Source of the DNA: Nocardioides rotundus
Lineage (GTDB): Bacteria; Actinomycetota; Actinomycetes; Propionibacteriales; Nocardioidaceae
Assembly (NCBI RefSeq): GCF_019931675.1
Contig: NZ_CP082922.1
Coordinates: forward strand, 496,001 to 560,000
Reading direction: 5' to 3'
Length of the DNA stretch: 64,000 bases
The notes under the pieces are model-generated. The model was given only the letters and a program-made list of their open reading frames with translations. It was not told the DNA's origin and searched no databases. Below are positions 1 through 13,414 of the stretch, in pieces; the stretch's first letter is position 1, and each line of letters opens with the position of its first letter. The position numbers were made by a program, and so were the translations under genes.

Positions 1-50
1 TCCGCGTGGAGACCAAGACCGGCGGCAAGTCGGGGGACTGGGCCCGATGA
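1..50 (+). CDS. moaC: MoaC C-terminus (partial)
   Basis: Only the last 15 codons are in the window. They read RVETKTGGKSGDWAR and stop at 48-50, matching the conserved tail of cyclic pyranopterin monophosphate synthase (molybdenum cofactor biosynthesis). The stop overlaps the start of the next gene (ATGA), and the next gene is also a molybdopterin gene, which supports the call. The assignment rests on the tail alone. Confidence 0.75.
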   Translation, partial: RVETKTGGKSGDWAR

Positions 51-541
51 GCGAGTCGCTGGCCGAGCCCCTCACCGGAGCGGTCGTCGTCGCCTCCAAC
101 CGTGCCGCGGCCGGGGTGTACGACGACACCACCGGCCCGCTGATCCACGACTTCCTCTCCGGGCTGGGCTTCGTGACGCCCGACCCGTTCGTCGTACCCG
201 ACGGCGCCCCGGTCGGCGAGGCGATCCGCGCGGCCGTCGACGGCGGCGCCCGCGTCGTCCTCACCACGGGCGGCACCGGCCTGACCCCGACGGACAGGAC
301 GCCGGAGGTGACCCGGGAGTTGCTGGACCGCGAGGTGCCGGGCATCGCCGAGGCGATCCGGGCGTACGGCGTCGCGCAGGGCGTTCCCTCCGCGGTGCTC
401 TCCCGTGGCCTGGCCGGGGTGGTGGGCGAGTGCCTGGTGATCAACCTGCCCGGCTCGCGCGGCGGGGTGAAGGACGGCCTGGCGGTGCTCGAGCCGTGGC
501 TGGTGCACGCCGTGGAGCAGATCCGGGGCAGCGACCATTGA
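47..541 (+). CDS. MogA/MoaB-family molybdopterin protein
   Basis: This 164-aa protein has the MoCF-binding fold. The glycine-rich TTGGTG motif with following TPTDRTPE (about residues 73-88) and the NLPGSRGG loop near the C-terminus bind molybdopterin in this family, which adenylates molybdopterin before molybdenum insertion. It overlaps moaC by ATGA, so the two are translationally coupled and probably in one operon. Length and motifs fit a complete cytoplasmic enzyme. Sequence alone does not separate MogA-like from MoaB-like activity, so no symbol is given. Confidence 0.88.
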   Translation: MSESLAEPLTGAVVVASNRAAAGVYDDTTGPLIHDFLSGLGFVTPDPFVVPDGAPVGEAIRAAVDGGARVVLTTGGTGLTPTDRTPEVTRELLDREVPGIAEAIRAYGVAQGVPSAVLSRGLAGVVGECLVINLPGSRGGVKDGLAVLEPWLVHAVEQIRGSDH

Positions 542-1140
542 GCCACCCCGGCTGGCCGGCCACCATCGAGCTGGACGAGATCCGGCTGCGCCCGATCCGG
601 TACGCCGACGCGCGCGCCTGGCGCGAGGTGCGGATGCGCAACCGGTCCTGGCTGCTGCCGTGGGACGCCACCGTGCCGCCCGGGGTGGGCGATCGCCCGG
701 CGAGCTTCCGTGAGCTGGTCGCGCTGCTGCGACGCAACGGCCGGAACGGCGCCGGCCTGCCGTTCGCGCTGGACGTGGAGGGCCGCTTCGCCGGGCAGGT
801 GACGGTGAACAACGTGGTCCGCGGCTCCGCGCAGATGGCGTCGATCGGCTATTGGATCGACCAGGCGTGGGCGGGGCGCGGGGTGATGCCGCGCGCCGTC
901 GCGGTGGTCGTCGACCACTGCTTCTTCGAGGTCGGTCTGCACCGGATCGAGATCGCCATCCGTCCGGAGAACTCCAACTCGCTGCGGGTGGTGGAGAAGC
1001 TCGGGCTCGGCGAGGTCGGGTTCGCGCCGCGCTACCTGCACATCGACGGGCAGTGGCGCGACCACCGGATCTTCGCGGTGACGCGTGAGGAGGCCCCCGC
1101 GGGGCTGCTGCCGAGGGTGCGGAACCTGAGCGGAGGCTAA
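538..1140 (+). CDS. GNAT N-acetyltransferase (RimJ/RimL-like)
   Basis: This 200-aa GNAT protein resembles RimJ/RimL N-terminal acetyltransferases. The acetyl-CoA loop is visible as WAGRGVM, followed by a long helix and the LHRIEI..PENSNSLRVVEKLG segment typical of the family. The TTG at 538 is chosen as start because it overlaps the stop of the upstream molybdopterin gene (TTGA) and gives the family's usual length; an open frame continues upstream to 430 but lies within the other gene. The substrate, a ribosomal or other protein N-terminus, is not predictable. It is chromosomal, outside the ICE. Confidence 0.85.
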   Translation: MSHPGWPATIELDEIRLRPIRYADARAWREVRMRNRSWLLPWDATVPPGVGDRPASFRELVALLRRNGRNGAGLPFALDVEGRFAGQVTVNNVVRGSAQMASIGYWIDQAWAGRGVMPRAVAVVVDHCFFEVGLHRIEIAIRPENSNSLRVVEKLGLGEVGFAPRYLHIDGQWRDHRIFAVTREEAPAGLLPRVRNLSGG

Positions 1141-1823
1141 GTCTTTCTCGACACACCCGCGCACCTGCGGCCCGCGTGGGTCATGCGTCCTTAACCTCTA
1201 TGTCCGTGGGATCCCCCGACGTTTTCATCTTCCTGGCCGTGGTGGTGGCCTGGGCCGTCTACCTGATTCCGAAGGCGCTCAGTCACCACGAGGAGGCGGT
1301 GCGCTCCCGCTCGATCGACCGTTTCTCCGACACGATGCGGGTGCTCGCGCGTCGTGAGCCGGTGAACTCGCGCAACGCCCGGCTGGTGCTCCAGCCCGGT
1401 CGCGCCGCGACCTCGACCCAGGTGTCGACCAAGGGTCCGGGCCTCTCACCCGCGCAGCAGCGCGCCCGCCGTGAGGCCGCGCGTCGCGCCACCAAGCGCC
1501 GCCGCAACGTGCTGCTGGTCCTGCTGCTGGCGACCCTCACCGTGGCCGGCTTCGCTGCCGCGAATCTGATCTCGTGGGGCTACCTCGCGATCCCCGCAGT
1601 GCTCGTCGTCGCGTGGCTGGTCACCTGCCGGGTGATGGTGAAGGGCGAGCGGACCGTCGCCGCGCCGGCCCGTGTCGAGGCGCCGGCCGAGGAGCCCGCG
1701 GAGACCGTCGACCCGCGGCACCCCGAGTCCTTCGAGGTCAGCCGCAACGACGACGGCTTCGACGAGGTGGCGCCCAGCGCGACCACCGCGGTCACCGCCG
1801 CCGACCCGCGCCTGTGGGACCCG

Positions 1824-3836
<2,013 letters not shown>

Positions 3837-3983
3837 CGGGTGACCGCCTTTCAGGTGCCCAACTGTGGGTTGGGCGTCTGGGGCGCCGGATGGCGGTCAC
3901 GTCAGGATTCGAAAAGAACACCCCTGGGGGCGGGGTTTAGGGTCGGTGCCAGCGACGCCGTGATCGTCGTGTGGCGTCTGATT

Positions 3984-4181
3984 CTACCGTCTGGGTGTGA
4001 GCAGGTGCCGGAGGTGCTTGCCTGCTTGGGCGGTGACCTCGTCGTCGGCGGCTCGCAGGGCCAGGCGGATGAGGACTTCGGCGATCTTCTCAGCGTCGAT
4101 CTCCTCACGCCGGTCGAACCGAACGCGGACCGGCCGGTCCGCGTCGGCCCGGTTGGCTTTGCGCCTGTAAGAGCGCACCAT
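3984..4181 (-). CDS. Small basic hypothetical protein
   Basis: This 65-aa arginine-rich protein is encoded between the DUF4913 gene and the recombinase. Its ATG overlaps the DUF4913 stop as TGATG, so translation is probably coupled, and the centre has the look of a helical, charged segment. No family is recognised. Position next to the integrase would suit an excision or accessory factor, but nothing in the sequence proves this. Confidence 0.55.
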   Translation of the reverse strand: MVRSYRRKANRADADRPVRVRFDRREEIDAEKIAEVLIRLALRAADDEVTAQAGKHLRHLLTPRR

Positions 4182-4804
4182 CAGCGTGTCCCTTGCTCAC
4201 GGTCACCGGTGCGATGGTCGAACAGTTCCCCCGTGGCGTCGTCGATGGTGGCGAAGAACGCATCTTCGGCGGCTTGCCGTTGTCGGACCTGCTCGTCGAC
4301 GAAGTCGACGAACTCATCGTCACGGTCAGCGATCACGACGTCCTCCATGGGTGGTGCGGGCTCTTCACCTGGCCAGGTGGTCTGCCGGGTGGGGCGGTCC
4401 CGGTCGAGGCGAGTGCCGGAAGCAGCGACCCAGTCGCGCAGCCGCGCCCGGGCGTCGGCGAAGTCGCGGTGCCAGCCGATGGGTGCGGACCCGTTCTGCT
4501 CGGGGTCGTAGGCGCACAGCCAGTGCAAGTGAAGGGCGGATAGCTCCCAGACCAGTTCGGGGTGGTGGTGCCAGAATGGCGGGATCACGGCGGCGGGAAG
4601 CCCGTAGGTGTGGCGGAGCCAGTCGACCCACCGGTTCAGCTCCAGCCATTCCTGTTCCAGGTCGTGGGCGGAGAGCAGGTTCCAGTTGACCGGGTGCGGT
4701 GGTCCGCCCATCGGCTCAGTGGCCATCTGCTCGCCGAGGTCGTCGTCCAGGTCGTCAATGAGGTCGCTCTCGTCGGGCTCCTGGGGCGGCGTCTGGTCGC
4801 TCAT
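4181..4804 (-). CDS. DUF4913 family protein
   Basis: This 207-aa acidic protein has the DUF4913 pattern: NWNLLSAHDLEQEWLELNRWVDWLRHTYGL-type start, tryptophan-rich middle, and a WHRDFADARARLRDWVAASG segment. This family is common on actinobacterial ICEs and plasmids next to transfer genes; its function is unknown. It lies 18 bp downstream of ssb and overlaps the next small gene by TGATG, so it belongs to the distal end of the transfer operon. Confidence 0.75.
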   Translation of the reverse strand: MSDQTPPQEPDESDLIDDLDDDLGEQMATEPMGGPPHPVNWNLLSAHDLEQEWLELNRWVDWLRHTYGLPAAVIPPFWHHHPELVWELSALHLHWLCAYDPEQNGSAPIGWHRDFADARARLRDWVAASGTRLDRDRPTRQTTWPGEEPAPPMEDVVIADRDDEFVDFVDEQVRQRQAAEDAFFATIDDATGELFDHRTGDREQGTR

Positions 4805-4822
4805 GGTGCTTGCGTCTCCCGT

Positions 4823-5281
4823 TCAGTGGCCCAGCACCGGCGCATCGGCAGCCGGCCGGGCTGGTGGCGGGTCGAACGCCTGGTTCTGCTCACGGGTGAC
4901 GTTCTCGCGGTCTGCTGTCCGGCGGGGTGTGCGGTCCACCTCGTAGCGGGTGCGGGCGGTGTCGTGGCCGATCTTCTTGGCCACGAACTCCTCGCCCTCG
5001 ATCTGTTGCCCGTCGCGGGTGTAGGAGTACTCGTGCGCGTAGCCTTCGGCGACGAAGTTGTCGCCTTTGGCGAACCGCTCGTAGGCGCGTTCGGCGGTCG
5101 CCCGGTACAGCACAAGGTTGCTGAAGCTCGGCTCCAGCTTCGTGAACGATCCGTCCTCTTCGCGGCGGTAGTTCTCCTGCCCGAACCGGGCATAGAACCG
5201 TGCGTCACCGTTCTCTGTGGTCGTGAGCTGGGGATCAGTGGCGATGAACCCCGAGATGGACTGCTGCGTGCGGATAGCCAT
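4823..5281 (-). CDS. ssb: Single-stranded DNA-binding protein
   Basis: This 152-aa protein has the OB-fold pattern of SSB: an ISGFIATDPQL start, aromatic strand residues (FYARF, YRREEDG), and a GDNFVAEGYAHEYSYTRDGQ strand. The C-terminal tail is proline-rich and lacks the acidic tip of housekeeping SSB, as is usual for plasmid and ICE copies. It probably protects transferred single-stranded DNA. A good ribosome site (GGAGAAGG) precedes ATG 5281. Confidence 0.85.
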   Translation of the reverse strand: MAIRTQQSISGFIATDPQLTTTENGDARFYARFGQENYRREEDGSFTKLEPSFSNLVLYRATAERAYERFAKGDNFVAEGYAHEYSYTRDGQQIEGEEFVAKKIGHDTARTRYEVDRTPRRTADRENVTREQNQAFDPPPARPAADAPVLGH

Positions 5282-5331
5282 CGGACCTTCTCCTGACGAT
5301 CAATGGCGACCACCAGGACGTGGCCGCTGTG

Positions 5332-7146
5332 TCAGGCAGGTGCACGCCCCTCCCCAGGCAGGGCTCGCGGCTGTCCGGGGTGGCGCAGCAGCGCTTCGAT
5401 TTCGGCCCGGTCGGTCTTCAGCTGGGTCGCGTCAGGCCGGGTCGGCCAGGCGCGTAGGTCGGTGATGATGGGTGGTGCGGCGCGGAGGAGGGTGACGCCG
5501 GTGCCGAACGGGAGTGTGCGGATGCGGTCGGGTGGGAGGATCGGGACGCGGCGGATGGAGCGTTGGTTGGAGCGGGTGCCGTGGTCGCCGACGGTGACGG
5601 AGTCGGTGTACTCGTCGCGCTCACCGATGAGGGTGGACAGGTCTTGAAGGTCGCGGCTGTTGGAGGCGCCGCCGAGGATGATCTTGACGATGGAGGCGTC
5701 CCAGATCGCGCCGGCCTGGTTGTCGGACCACTTGTCGCGTGCCTGGGCGAGGGACTGGAGCACGGGCAGGGTGGTGATGCCAGTGCCGCCGCCTTCGGCC
5801 ATCAGCGTTGGAAGCGAAGGCAGGGGGGCGAGGTTGCCGATCTCGTCCAGGGCAAGCAGCAGGGGCGGGTCGAGCCGGGCGCCGGGTGAACGGGCCGCGA
5901 TCCTGCGGGCGGTTTCGATGAGGTCTTCGACGAACGCAGCCACCAGGGCCGCGGACGCCCCGGCGCCGGCGCCGGTGGCGAGTAGGTAGAGGGTGCCGCG
6001 GTCGGTGATGAAGTCCTCGGGGTCGAAGTCCTCACCTGGTCGTGGCGTCACGGTATCCAGTACGCGGGGGTCGGCAAGGGCGCCGAGGGCCAGCGCCACG
6101 CCTTGCCAGATGGAGTCGCGGGTCTTGGGGTCGGCGTCGATCATCGCCCCGAGGGAGTCCGCCCACCCGGTGGCGGCTAGGGGTGAGTTGGTGAGGATCG
6201 CGACGGCTTCGGCCGCTGCGGAGGGGTCGAGTGTCCAGCGGAACAATTCGGCCGGTGGCCGGTAGTCGAGGGCGGCGGCGTGCAGGAGGGCTTGGAGGGC
6301 GGTGCGGGTCTTGCCTTCCCAGAAGCCGCCGGCTTCGACACCGCCGGCGGACAGCCCGGTGGCGGCGGCCAGTCCGGTGGCACGGATCATGGCCGTCAGC
6401 GGGTCCTGGCAGCCGCGGATCGGGGACCAGCGCAGCCCGGCGGGGATGCCCTCGGCCAAGTGCTGGGGGTCGAACACCGCCACCGGGCCGAGACGCTCTC
6501 GGGCGCGGAGGGTGGCGGTGAGGTTGTCCGGCCGGGTGCTGGTGGTGACTACTGCGCCGGGGGCGTCCAGGATCGTGGGGATGACGATGTGCAGGCCCTT
6601 GCCGGAGCGGGGTGGGCCGATGAGCAGGATCGAGTCCTCCACGGACGCCCACACCTGCTTGCCCCGCGCGGTGCCGATCAGGTAGCCGACATCCTCCGGG
6701 TCTGGGTCGGTCAGCGAGGGCCGTAGCGTCGAGGCCCGTTTCAGCAGCGCTTTGGCGGAGGCTGTTTCGGTGACTTCCTGGGCGGTGGCGGTCCCGGCGA
6801 GGCGCCGCGGGTCACGCGCGACCTTCCGGGAGCGCCGGCGCAGCCGCACCCACACCCAGGCACCGATGGTCACGAGTCCTGAGAGCAGGAGCGCGGTGGT
6901 GCCCCAGTACACAAACGGATTGAGCCCGTCGGCGGCCAGCGCGCTTGCCGGGTCACTGGGGTTGAACAGCACCCCGAGGCCGGCCGCCGGACCGGCGTCG
7001 GGTTGCGGTGTGCCGGTGAGGAACGCCGCCACCGAGGCGGAGGCGCGCAGGATGAGGGCGACGCCGAACATGCCGATCAGGGCGATGAGCGCGGCGTTGG
7101 TCAGCTCGTCGCCGTAGGAACCGCTCTGCCGCTGTGGAGCGTTCAT
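5332..7146 (-). CDS. Type IV coupling protein (VirD4/TraG-like)
   Basis: This 604-aa membrane ATPase links the relaxosome to the type IV secretion channel. Two N-terminal TM helices (about 18-42 and 80-101) are followed by a Walker A loop GPPRSGKG (177-184) and a Walker B LLLALDEIGNLAP, the usual VirD4 layout. The ATG at 7146 overlaps the stop of the upstream 192-aa gene (ATGA), which fixes the start; an open frame extends 26 codons further but lies inside that gene. Complete and apparently intact. Confidence 0.9.
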   Translation of the reverse strand: MNAPQRQSGSYGDELTNAALIALIGMFGVALILRASASVAAFLTGTPQPDAGPAAGLGVLFNPSDPASALAADGLNPFVYWGTTALLLSGLVTIGAWVWVRLRRRSRKVARDPRRLAGTATAQEVTETASAKALLKRASTLRPSLTDPDPEDVGYLIGTARGKQVWASVEDSILLIGPPRSGKGLHIVIPTILDAPGAVVTTSTRPDNLTATLRARERLGPVAVFDPQHLAEGIPAGLRWSPIRGCQDPLTAMIRATGLAAATGLSAGGVEAGGFWEGKTRTALQALLHAAALDYRPPAELFRWTLDPSAAAEAVAILTNSPLAATGWADSLGAMIDADPKTRDSIWQGVALALGALADPRVLDTVTPRPGEDFDPEDFITDRGTLYLLATGAGAGASAALVAAFVEDLIETARRIAARSPGARLDPPLLLALDEIGNLAPLPSLPTLMAEGGGTGITTLPVLQSLAQARDKWSDNQAGAIWDASIVKIILGGASNSRDLQDLSTLIGERDEYTDSVTVGDHGTRSNQRSIRRVPILPPDRIRTLPFGTGVTLLRAAPPIITDLRAWPTRPDATQLKTDRAEIEALLRHPGQPRALPGEGRAPA

Positions 7147-7721
7147 GGAAGCTGCTGAACGTGGATGGTGCCGGAGACTCGCCCGAGCAACACGACCTCG
7201 CCCGTGTCGTTGGCCCGCGCCCATGTGAGCTGATGCTTGTCGAGGAGGGCGCGGACATCGCCGGTGTGGGAGGCATCGGTGTGGGAGACGATGACCGCGA
7301 CGGCCACGTCCTCACCCGGCACGAATCCGTCCGCGGAGACCTCGACCAGGACCGGTCCATGGCTGTCATCTTGGGCGCCCTTGGTCTTGGCGTGCTTGCT
7401 CCGCCGGTCCTTCCTGTCGGCCTCGGGCGGTTCGGGTCTGGTGTGTCGGCGGGCGTGGATGATGTCGGTGAACACGGTCCCGTCGCTCTCGTGCACCTCG
7501 ATGCGGACCGTGATCGTTCGGTCCTGGGTGATGGCGTCCACCAGGGTGCCGAAGCTGCTTCGGGTCCACGCCTCGCCCTCCGATGGTGCAGGGAAGTCGG
7601 TGCCGTCGACGGTGACGTCCAAGCGGCCGGTCTCGGTGACGGTGATGAGCACGTGGGGCAGCACGACCGGGGTCTGATCCGGTCCCTGCCGGGAGGTGCG
7701 GTGTGGGGGTTTGCGGGTCAT
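7143..7721 (-). CDS. Conserved hypothetical transfer-operon protein
   Basis: This 192-aa protein has no signal peptide or membrane segment. It contains strand-rich halves separated by a basic linker, with an ITVTETGRLDVTVDG segment near the N-terminus. It sits between virB4 and the coupling protein, with overlapping stops and starts on both sides before the IS3 insertion (virB4 stop/start TGATG; ATGA to the coupling protein). The long open frame that continues upstream to 9254 runs through antisense IS sequence and is not real. Function unknown. Confidence 0.65.
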   Translation of the reverse strand: MTRKPPHRTSRQGPDQTPVVLPHVLITVTETGRLDVTVDGTDFPAPSEGEAWTRSSFGTLVDAITQDRTITVRIEVHESDGTVFTDIIHARRHTRPEPPEADRKDRRSKHAKTKGAQDDSHGPVLVEVSADGFVPGEDVAVAVIVSHTDASHTGDVRALLDKHQLTWARANDTGEVVLLGRVSGTIHVQQLP

Positions 7722-7782
7722 CACTTCACCCTGAACCGCCCCGGGTCTGGTGGAGGCATTGATCCCACGGAAGGGTGGAGTC

Positions 7783-9005
<1,223 letters not shown>

Positions 9006-9048
9006 CCGCCCGACCAGCCCGACCAGCCAGCAGATCAGGAGGGCAGCC

Positions 9049-10158
9049 ATGACCAGCATGACCGTCGAACCCGCCGAGCAGGTAGCCGCCGACGTCACGA
9101 GTCGGCAGATCATCATCGGTGTCGACACCCACAAGTACGCCCACGTCGCGGTCGCCTTGGACCACCTCGGCGCACGGCTCGCTGCGCAGCATGTCGCGGC
9201 GAACCGCGAGGGATACGCGCAACTCGAGGCTTGGGCCGCCTCGTTGGCCGGCAACGGTCGCGTGATCGCTTACGGCGTCGAGGGCACCGGCAGCTACGGA
9301 GTCGGCCTGGCCAGTTTCCTGCGCCGCACCGGCCACCGCGTCATCGAGGTCAACCGCGGTGACCGGCGCGGCCGTCGCAGCAACGGCAAGAGCGACACCC
9401 TCGACGCCGAGGCCGCCGCGCGTGCAGTACTCGGCGGCCAAGCGACGGCGATCCCGAAGTCCGCCGACGGCACCGCCGAGATGATCCGACAGATCAAGAT
9501 CGCCCGGGACACCGCGCGGAAGGCCAGGACCAGCGCGATGATCACGCTCAAGGCGCTGATCGTCACCGCGCCCGCGGACCTGCGCGAGCACCTCGCCGGG
9601 ACATCCGACAAGGTCCTCATCAACCGGTGCGCCTCGTTGCGTCCGGGAGCGGTGACCTCACCGACCGCGAGTGCGAAGCACGCGCTACGGACGCTCGCGA
9701 AGCGCTACCAAACGCTGGACGCCGAAATCCGCGAGCACGACACGATCCTCGACGACCTCACCCGCGCCCACGCACCCACCCTGCGTGAAGGACTGGGCAT
9801 CGGCGCCGACACCGCCGCCGAGGTCCTCATCGTCTTCGGCGACAACCCAGAACGCGTTCACTCCGAAGCCGCGTTTGCCAAGCTTTGCGGCACCAGTCCG
9901 GTCCCTGCCTCATCAGGCATGACGAACCGGCACCGGCTCTCACGAGCCGGTCACCGCGAAGCGAACGCCGCCCTCTACCGAGCTGTGATCGTCCGGATGA
10001 GGTTCCATCAGCCGACCATCGATTACGTCGCCCGACGCACTGCCGAGGGGCTGTCTAAACGCGACATCATCCGGTGCCTCAAGCGTTACCTCGCCCGCGA
10101 GGTGTACCAAGCCGTGATGACCGACCACCGCGCCCGCCGGGGCGAGGCGCCACAATGA
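9049..10158 (+). CDS. IS110-family transposase (bridge-RNA-guided recombinase)
   Basis: This 369-aa protein has the DEDD RuvC-like N-terminal domain (IIIGVDTHKYAHVAV, YGVEGTGSYG, and the SDTLDAEAAAR acidic motif) and the C-terminal Transposase_20 domain with the serine motif in GTSPVPASSGMTNRHRLSRAGHREAN. A strong ribosome site AGGAGGG precedes ATG 9049. It appears intact, so it could still act with the adjacent bridge RNA. Confidence 0.93.
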   Translation: MTSMTVEPAEQVAADVTSRQIIIGVDTHKYAHVAVALDHLGARLAAQHVAANREGYAQLEAWAASLAGNGRVIAYGVEGTGSYGVGLASFLRRTGHRVIEVNRGDRRGRRSNGKSDTLDAEAAARAVLGGQATAIPKSADGTAEMIRQIKIARDTARKARTSAMITLKALIVTAPADLREHLAGTSDKVLINRCASLRPGAVTSPTASAKHALRTLAKRYQTLDAEIREHDTILDDLTRAHAPTLREGLGIGADTAAEVLIVFGDNPERVHSEAAFAKLCGTSPVPASSGMTNRHRLSRAGHREANAALYRAVIVRMRFHQPTIDYVARRTAEGLSKRDIIRCLKRYLAREVYQAVMTDHRARRGEAPQ

Positions 10159-10739
10159 AGTCTTGACCTATAGGGGCGTCAACGCCATGGCCGAATCGAT
10201 CATCGGCCTGTTCAAGACCGAAGTCATCAGACGGCGCGGTCCGTGGCGGAACCTCGACGACGTCGAGATCGCCACACTGGAGTGGGTCGACTGGTTCAAC
10301 AACCGGCGCCTCTTCGAGGCGCTCGGCAACATCCCACCGGCCGAGGCCGAAGCCACCTACTACCTCACGCAGCACGAGTCTGAGACCCTCGAAATGTCAG
10401 AACCGAGCCTCCACTGAACCCGGGGCGGTTCACCCCCGAGGTGAGCCGGGAGCTGGTGTCGAACAGGGCCAGTTCGGCGGGGTGCAGCTGGTGTTGGGTC
10501 ACGAAGGCCCGGTGTTTGATGCGCCACAGTCCCTGCCCGACCCCGAGGGTGGGCAGGAGTTTCTGCTCGGTGCCGGTGAGCCCGAGCGCTTGGGCGGTGG
10601 GGCCGAGCTGATCGGACTCCTGCCGGTAGACGATGCGGGTCTCGGCGTTGGCCAGCAGCGAGTTCGCCAGCGACCGCATCGCGGAGCCGGCGTCGCCGAC
10701 GTTGTCCAGATCAGAGAGTTTGTGGAAGATGAGCATGTT

Positions 10740-12237
10740 GGGGGTGTCAGATGGTTTGTGTAAGGGGTCGGTCTCAGCAAAGGAATGATGATGAGTGCTG
10801 TGACCGAAGGAACCGGGCGACCGGATTACAAGAAGGCGTCCGCTCAGCGGCGCGCTGATCGAGCGGACATGCCGGGCTCGAGGGCTGCGGCCGAACTCGC
10901 CGCGTCGGGTGCGTTGGACGGGCTGTTCGCGAAGATCGATTCCGGCGAGATCGAGCTGACCGGCGACGGTGGGTTCATCCCGGGCCTGATCAAGGCCACC
11001 CTCGAACGCGGGCTCCAGGCCGAGCTCACCGGCCACCTGGGCTATGAGAAGGGCGCGCCCGAGGCGTCGGCGGTGTCGAACTCGAGGAACGGCACGACCC
11101 CGAAGAAGGTCGCCACCCAGACCGGGGACGTCGATCTGGCAATCCCGCGCGACCGCGACGGGACGTTCACCCCCACGCTGGTCCCGAAGGGCAGCCGGCG
11201 CCTGTCAGGGCTCGATGAGATGATCATCTCTCTCTACGCGGGCGGGATGACGGTGCGCGACATCGGCCACCACCTCGCCTCGACGATCGGGACCGAGCTG
11301 TCGCACGAGACGATCAGCAACATCACCGACGCGATCGCCGAGGAGATCGTGGAGTGGCAGGCCCGGCCACTCGAGGCGTTCTACCCGGTGGTCTACCTCG
11401 ACGCGATCGTGGTCAAGGTCCGCGACGGCGCGCACGTGATCAACAAGTCCGCCCACATCGCCGTCGGGGTCGACATGGACGGCATCAAGCACGTCCTGGG
11501 GATCTGGATCCAGACCTCCGAGGGCGCGAAGTTCTGGGCCGGGGTGTGCGCCGAGCTCGCCAATCGCGGCGTGCGTGACGTGCTCATCGTGTGCTGCGAC
11601 GGCCTGGTTGGGCTGCCGGAGGCGATCGAGGCGACCTGGCAGCACGCGACCGTGCAGACGTGCGTGGTGCACCTGATCCGGGCCTCGATGCGGTTCGTGT
11701 CCTACAGCGACCGCAAGGCCGTCGCGAAGGCGTTGAAACCGATGTACACCGCGGCCAACGACAAGACCGCACGCGAGGCGTTCGCGGCGTTCCAGGATTC
11801 GATCTGGGGCAAGAAGTACCCCCACGCCGTGGCGACCTGGGAAGCGGCGTGGGAGCGGTTCATCCCGTTCTTGGCGTTCCCGCCCGAGCTACGGCGGGTG
11901 ATCTACACGACCAACAGCATCGAGTCGTTGAACTACCAGCTCCGCAAGGTCACCAAGAACCGCGGCCACTTCCCCAACGACGACGCCGTGGTGAAGCTGC
12001 TGTGGCTGGCGATCTGCAACATCGAGGACAGACGAGCCCGCGAGCGGGCCAAGGAACGCGGGAAGCCCGCCGCCGAGCGCAAGGCCAAGCCGCGACTCGT
12101 CGAGGGCCAGGTCGTGACGAACTGGAAGCAGGCCCTGGCCCAGCTCGCCATCGCATACCCCGAGCGCATCAACCCCTACCTGTAAGACAAACCAACCACG
12201 AGAGACCGACCGCTTACACAGAAATCTTGACAAGCTC
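10740..12237 (+). mobile_element. IS256-family insertion sequence in virB4
   Basis: The 1498-bp element has imperfect inverted ends of about 36 bp, sharing TGTGTAAG and GGTCGGTCTC blocks. It is flanked by the 8-bp direct repeat AGCATGTT (10732-10739 and 12238-12245), the duplication length expected for IS256. Excision of one repeat and the element restores the virB4 frame. Confidence 0.93.
10785..12185 (+). CDS. IS256-family (mutator-type) transposase
   Basis: This protein of up to 466 aa has the transposase_mut layout: FIPGLIKATLERGLQAELTGHLGY near the N-terminus, and the DDE triad in VVYLDAIVVK, VCCDGLVGLPEA and TTNSIESLNYQLRKVTKNRG. Complete and intact. Its start may be one or two codons later, at an adjacent ATG. 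Confidence 0.94.
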   Translation: MMMSAVTEGTGRPDYKKASAQRRADRADMPGSRAAAELAASGALDGLFAKIDSGEIELTGDGGFIPGLIKATLERGLQAELTGHLGYEKGAPEASAVSNSRNGTTPKKVATQTGDVDLAIPRDRDGTFTPTLVPKGSRRLSGLDEMIISLYAGGMTVRDIGHHLASTIGTELSHETISNITDAIAEEIVEWQARPLEAFYPVVYLDAIVVKVRDGAHVINKSAHIAVGVDMDGIKHVLGIWIQTSEGAKFWAGVCAELANRGVRDVLIVCCDGLVGLPEAIEATWQHATVQTCVVHLIRASMRFVSYSDRKAVAKALKPMYTAANDKTAREAFAAFQDSIWGKKYPHAVATWEAAWERFIPFLAFPPELRRVIYTTNSIESLNYQLRKVTKNRGHFPNDDAVVKLLWLAICNIEDRRARERAKERGKPAAERKAKPRLVEGQVVTNWKQALAQLAIAYPERINPYL

Positions 12238-13414
12238 AGCATGTTCGCGATCCCGTAATGCCGTGCCAGGCGCCAGTGGGCGTCCATCCGGCGCAGCAGC
12301 GCCGGATGGGACATCAACCGCCAGGCTTCGTCGTAGATCACCCACCGCTGACCACCGCCGGGGTCCAGCAGCGCGGACTCCATCCACGCGCTGGAGCAGG
12401 TCATCAGCACGCTGATCAGGGTGGAGTTCTCGGTGACCCTCGACAGGTCCAGAGAGATCATCGGCAGTGACGGGTCGAACGCGACGGTGGAGGGACCGTC
12501 GAACAGGCCGGCGAGGTCGCCGGCGACCAGTCGGCGCAGCGCGTGGCCGACGAGCCGACCGTCCTCGGCCAGCCGCTCATCGGCATCCGCGCCGGGGGTG
12601 AGGATGCGGTCGACGACCATCGGCAGGATCGGCACCTCGTTGTCGCGGACCGTCTCGGTGAGGGCCAGGTCGATGGCGGTGTGCTCCAAAGGTGTCAGCC
12701 CCCGGGCCAGGACCGTCTCGGCCAGCGCACCGATGAGGTCGCGACGACGGGAGGCGACCGTCATAGCCCACTGTGCATCCGACAGCCCTGAAGGGCGGTG
12801 ACCTTCGTCGAGCGGGTTCAGACGGGTGTTCAGGCCGTGGCCGAGGACGATCGCCTTGCCGCCGACCGCGTTCGCGACGGCGGTGTGCTCGCCCTTCGGG
12901 TCACCGGGGACATACACCCGCCGCCCGAACGGCAACGACCGGGTGTAGAGCGCCTTGGCCAGCGACGACTTGCCGGAGCCCACAATGCCGGCCAGGACGA
13001 CGTTGGGCGCGGTGATGATGCCGCGGGCGTAGAGCACCCAGGGGTCGTAGACGAAGGACCCGCCGGAGTAGAGGTCTTGACCGACGAACACCCCGTCAGC
13101 GCCCAGGCCGCCTTCGGCCACAAACGGATACGCCCCGGCCAATGTCGCCGAGGTGTCCTGATGGCGCGGCAGCCGGAACCCGCCCGGGGTCCGCAGCGCC
13201 GCCGGGCCGAGCTCACCGGCAGCGGGCAGATATCTCGTGGCCTTGCGTTCGGCCTTCTCCGCTTCGGCTTTCGCTCGTGCTGCGGCTTGCTCGGCCCGGT
13301 GCTGCTCGGCCCGGAGTTTGGCGGCGGCGCGGTGGCGCTGTTTGCGCAGCCGCCGGCGTTCCGCGGCCGGGGCGACCAGGACGGAGGCGTGCAGGCGTTC
13401 GGTCTCGCGGGCGC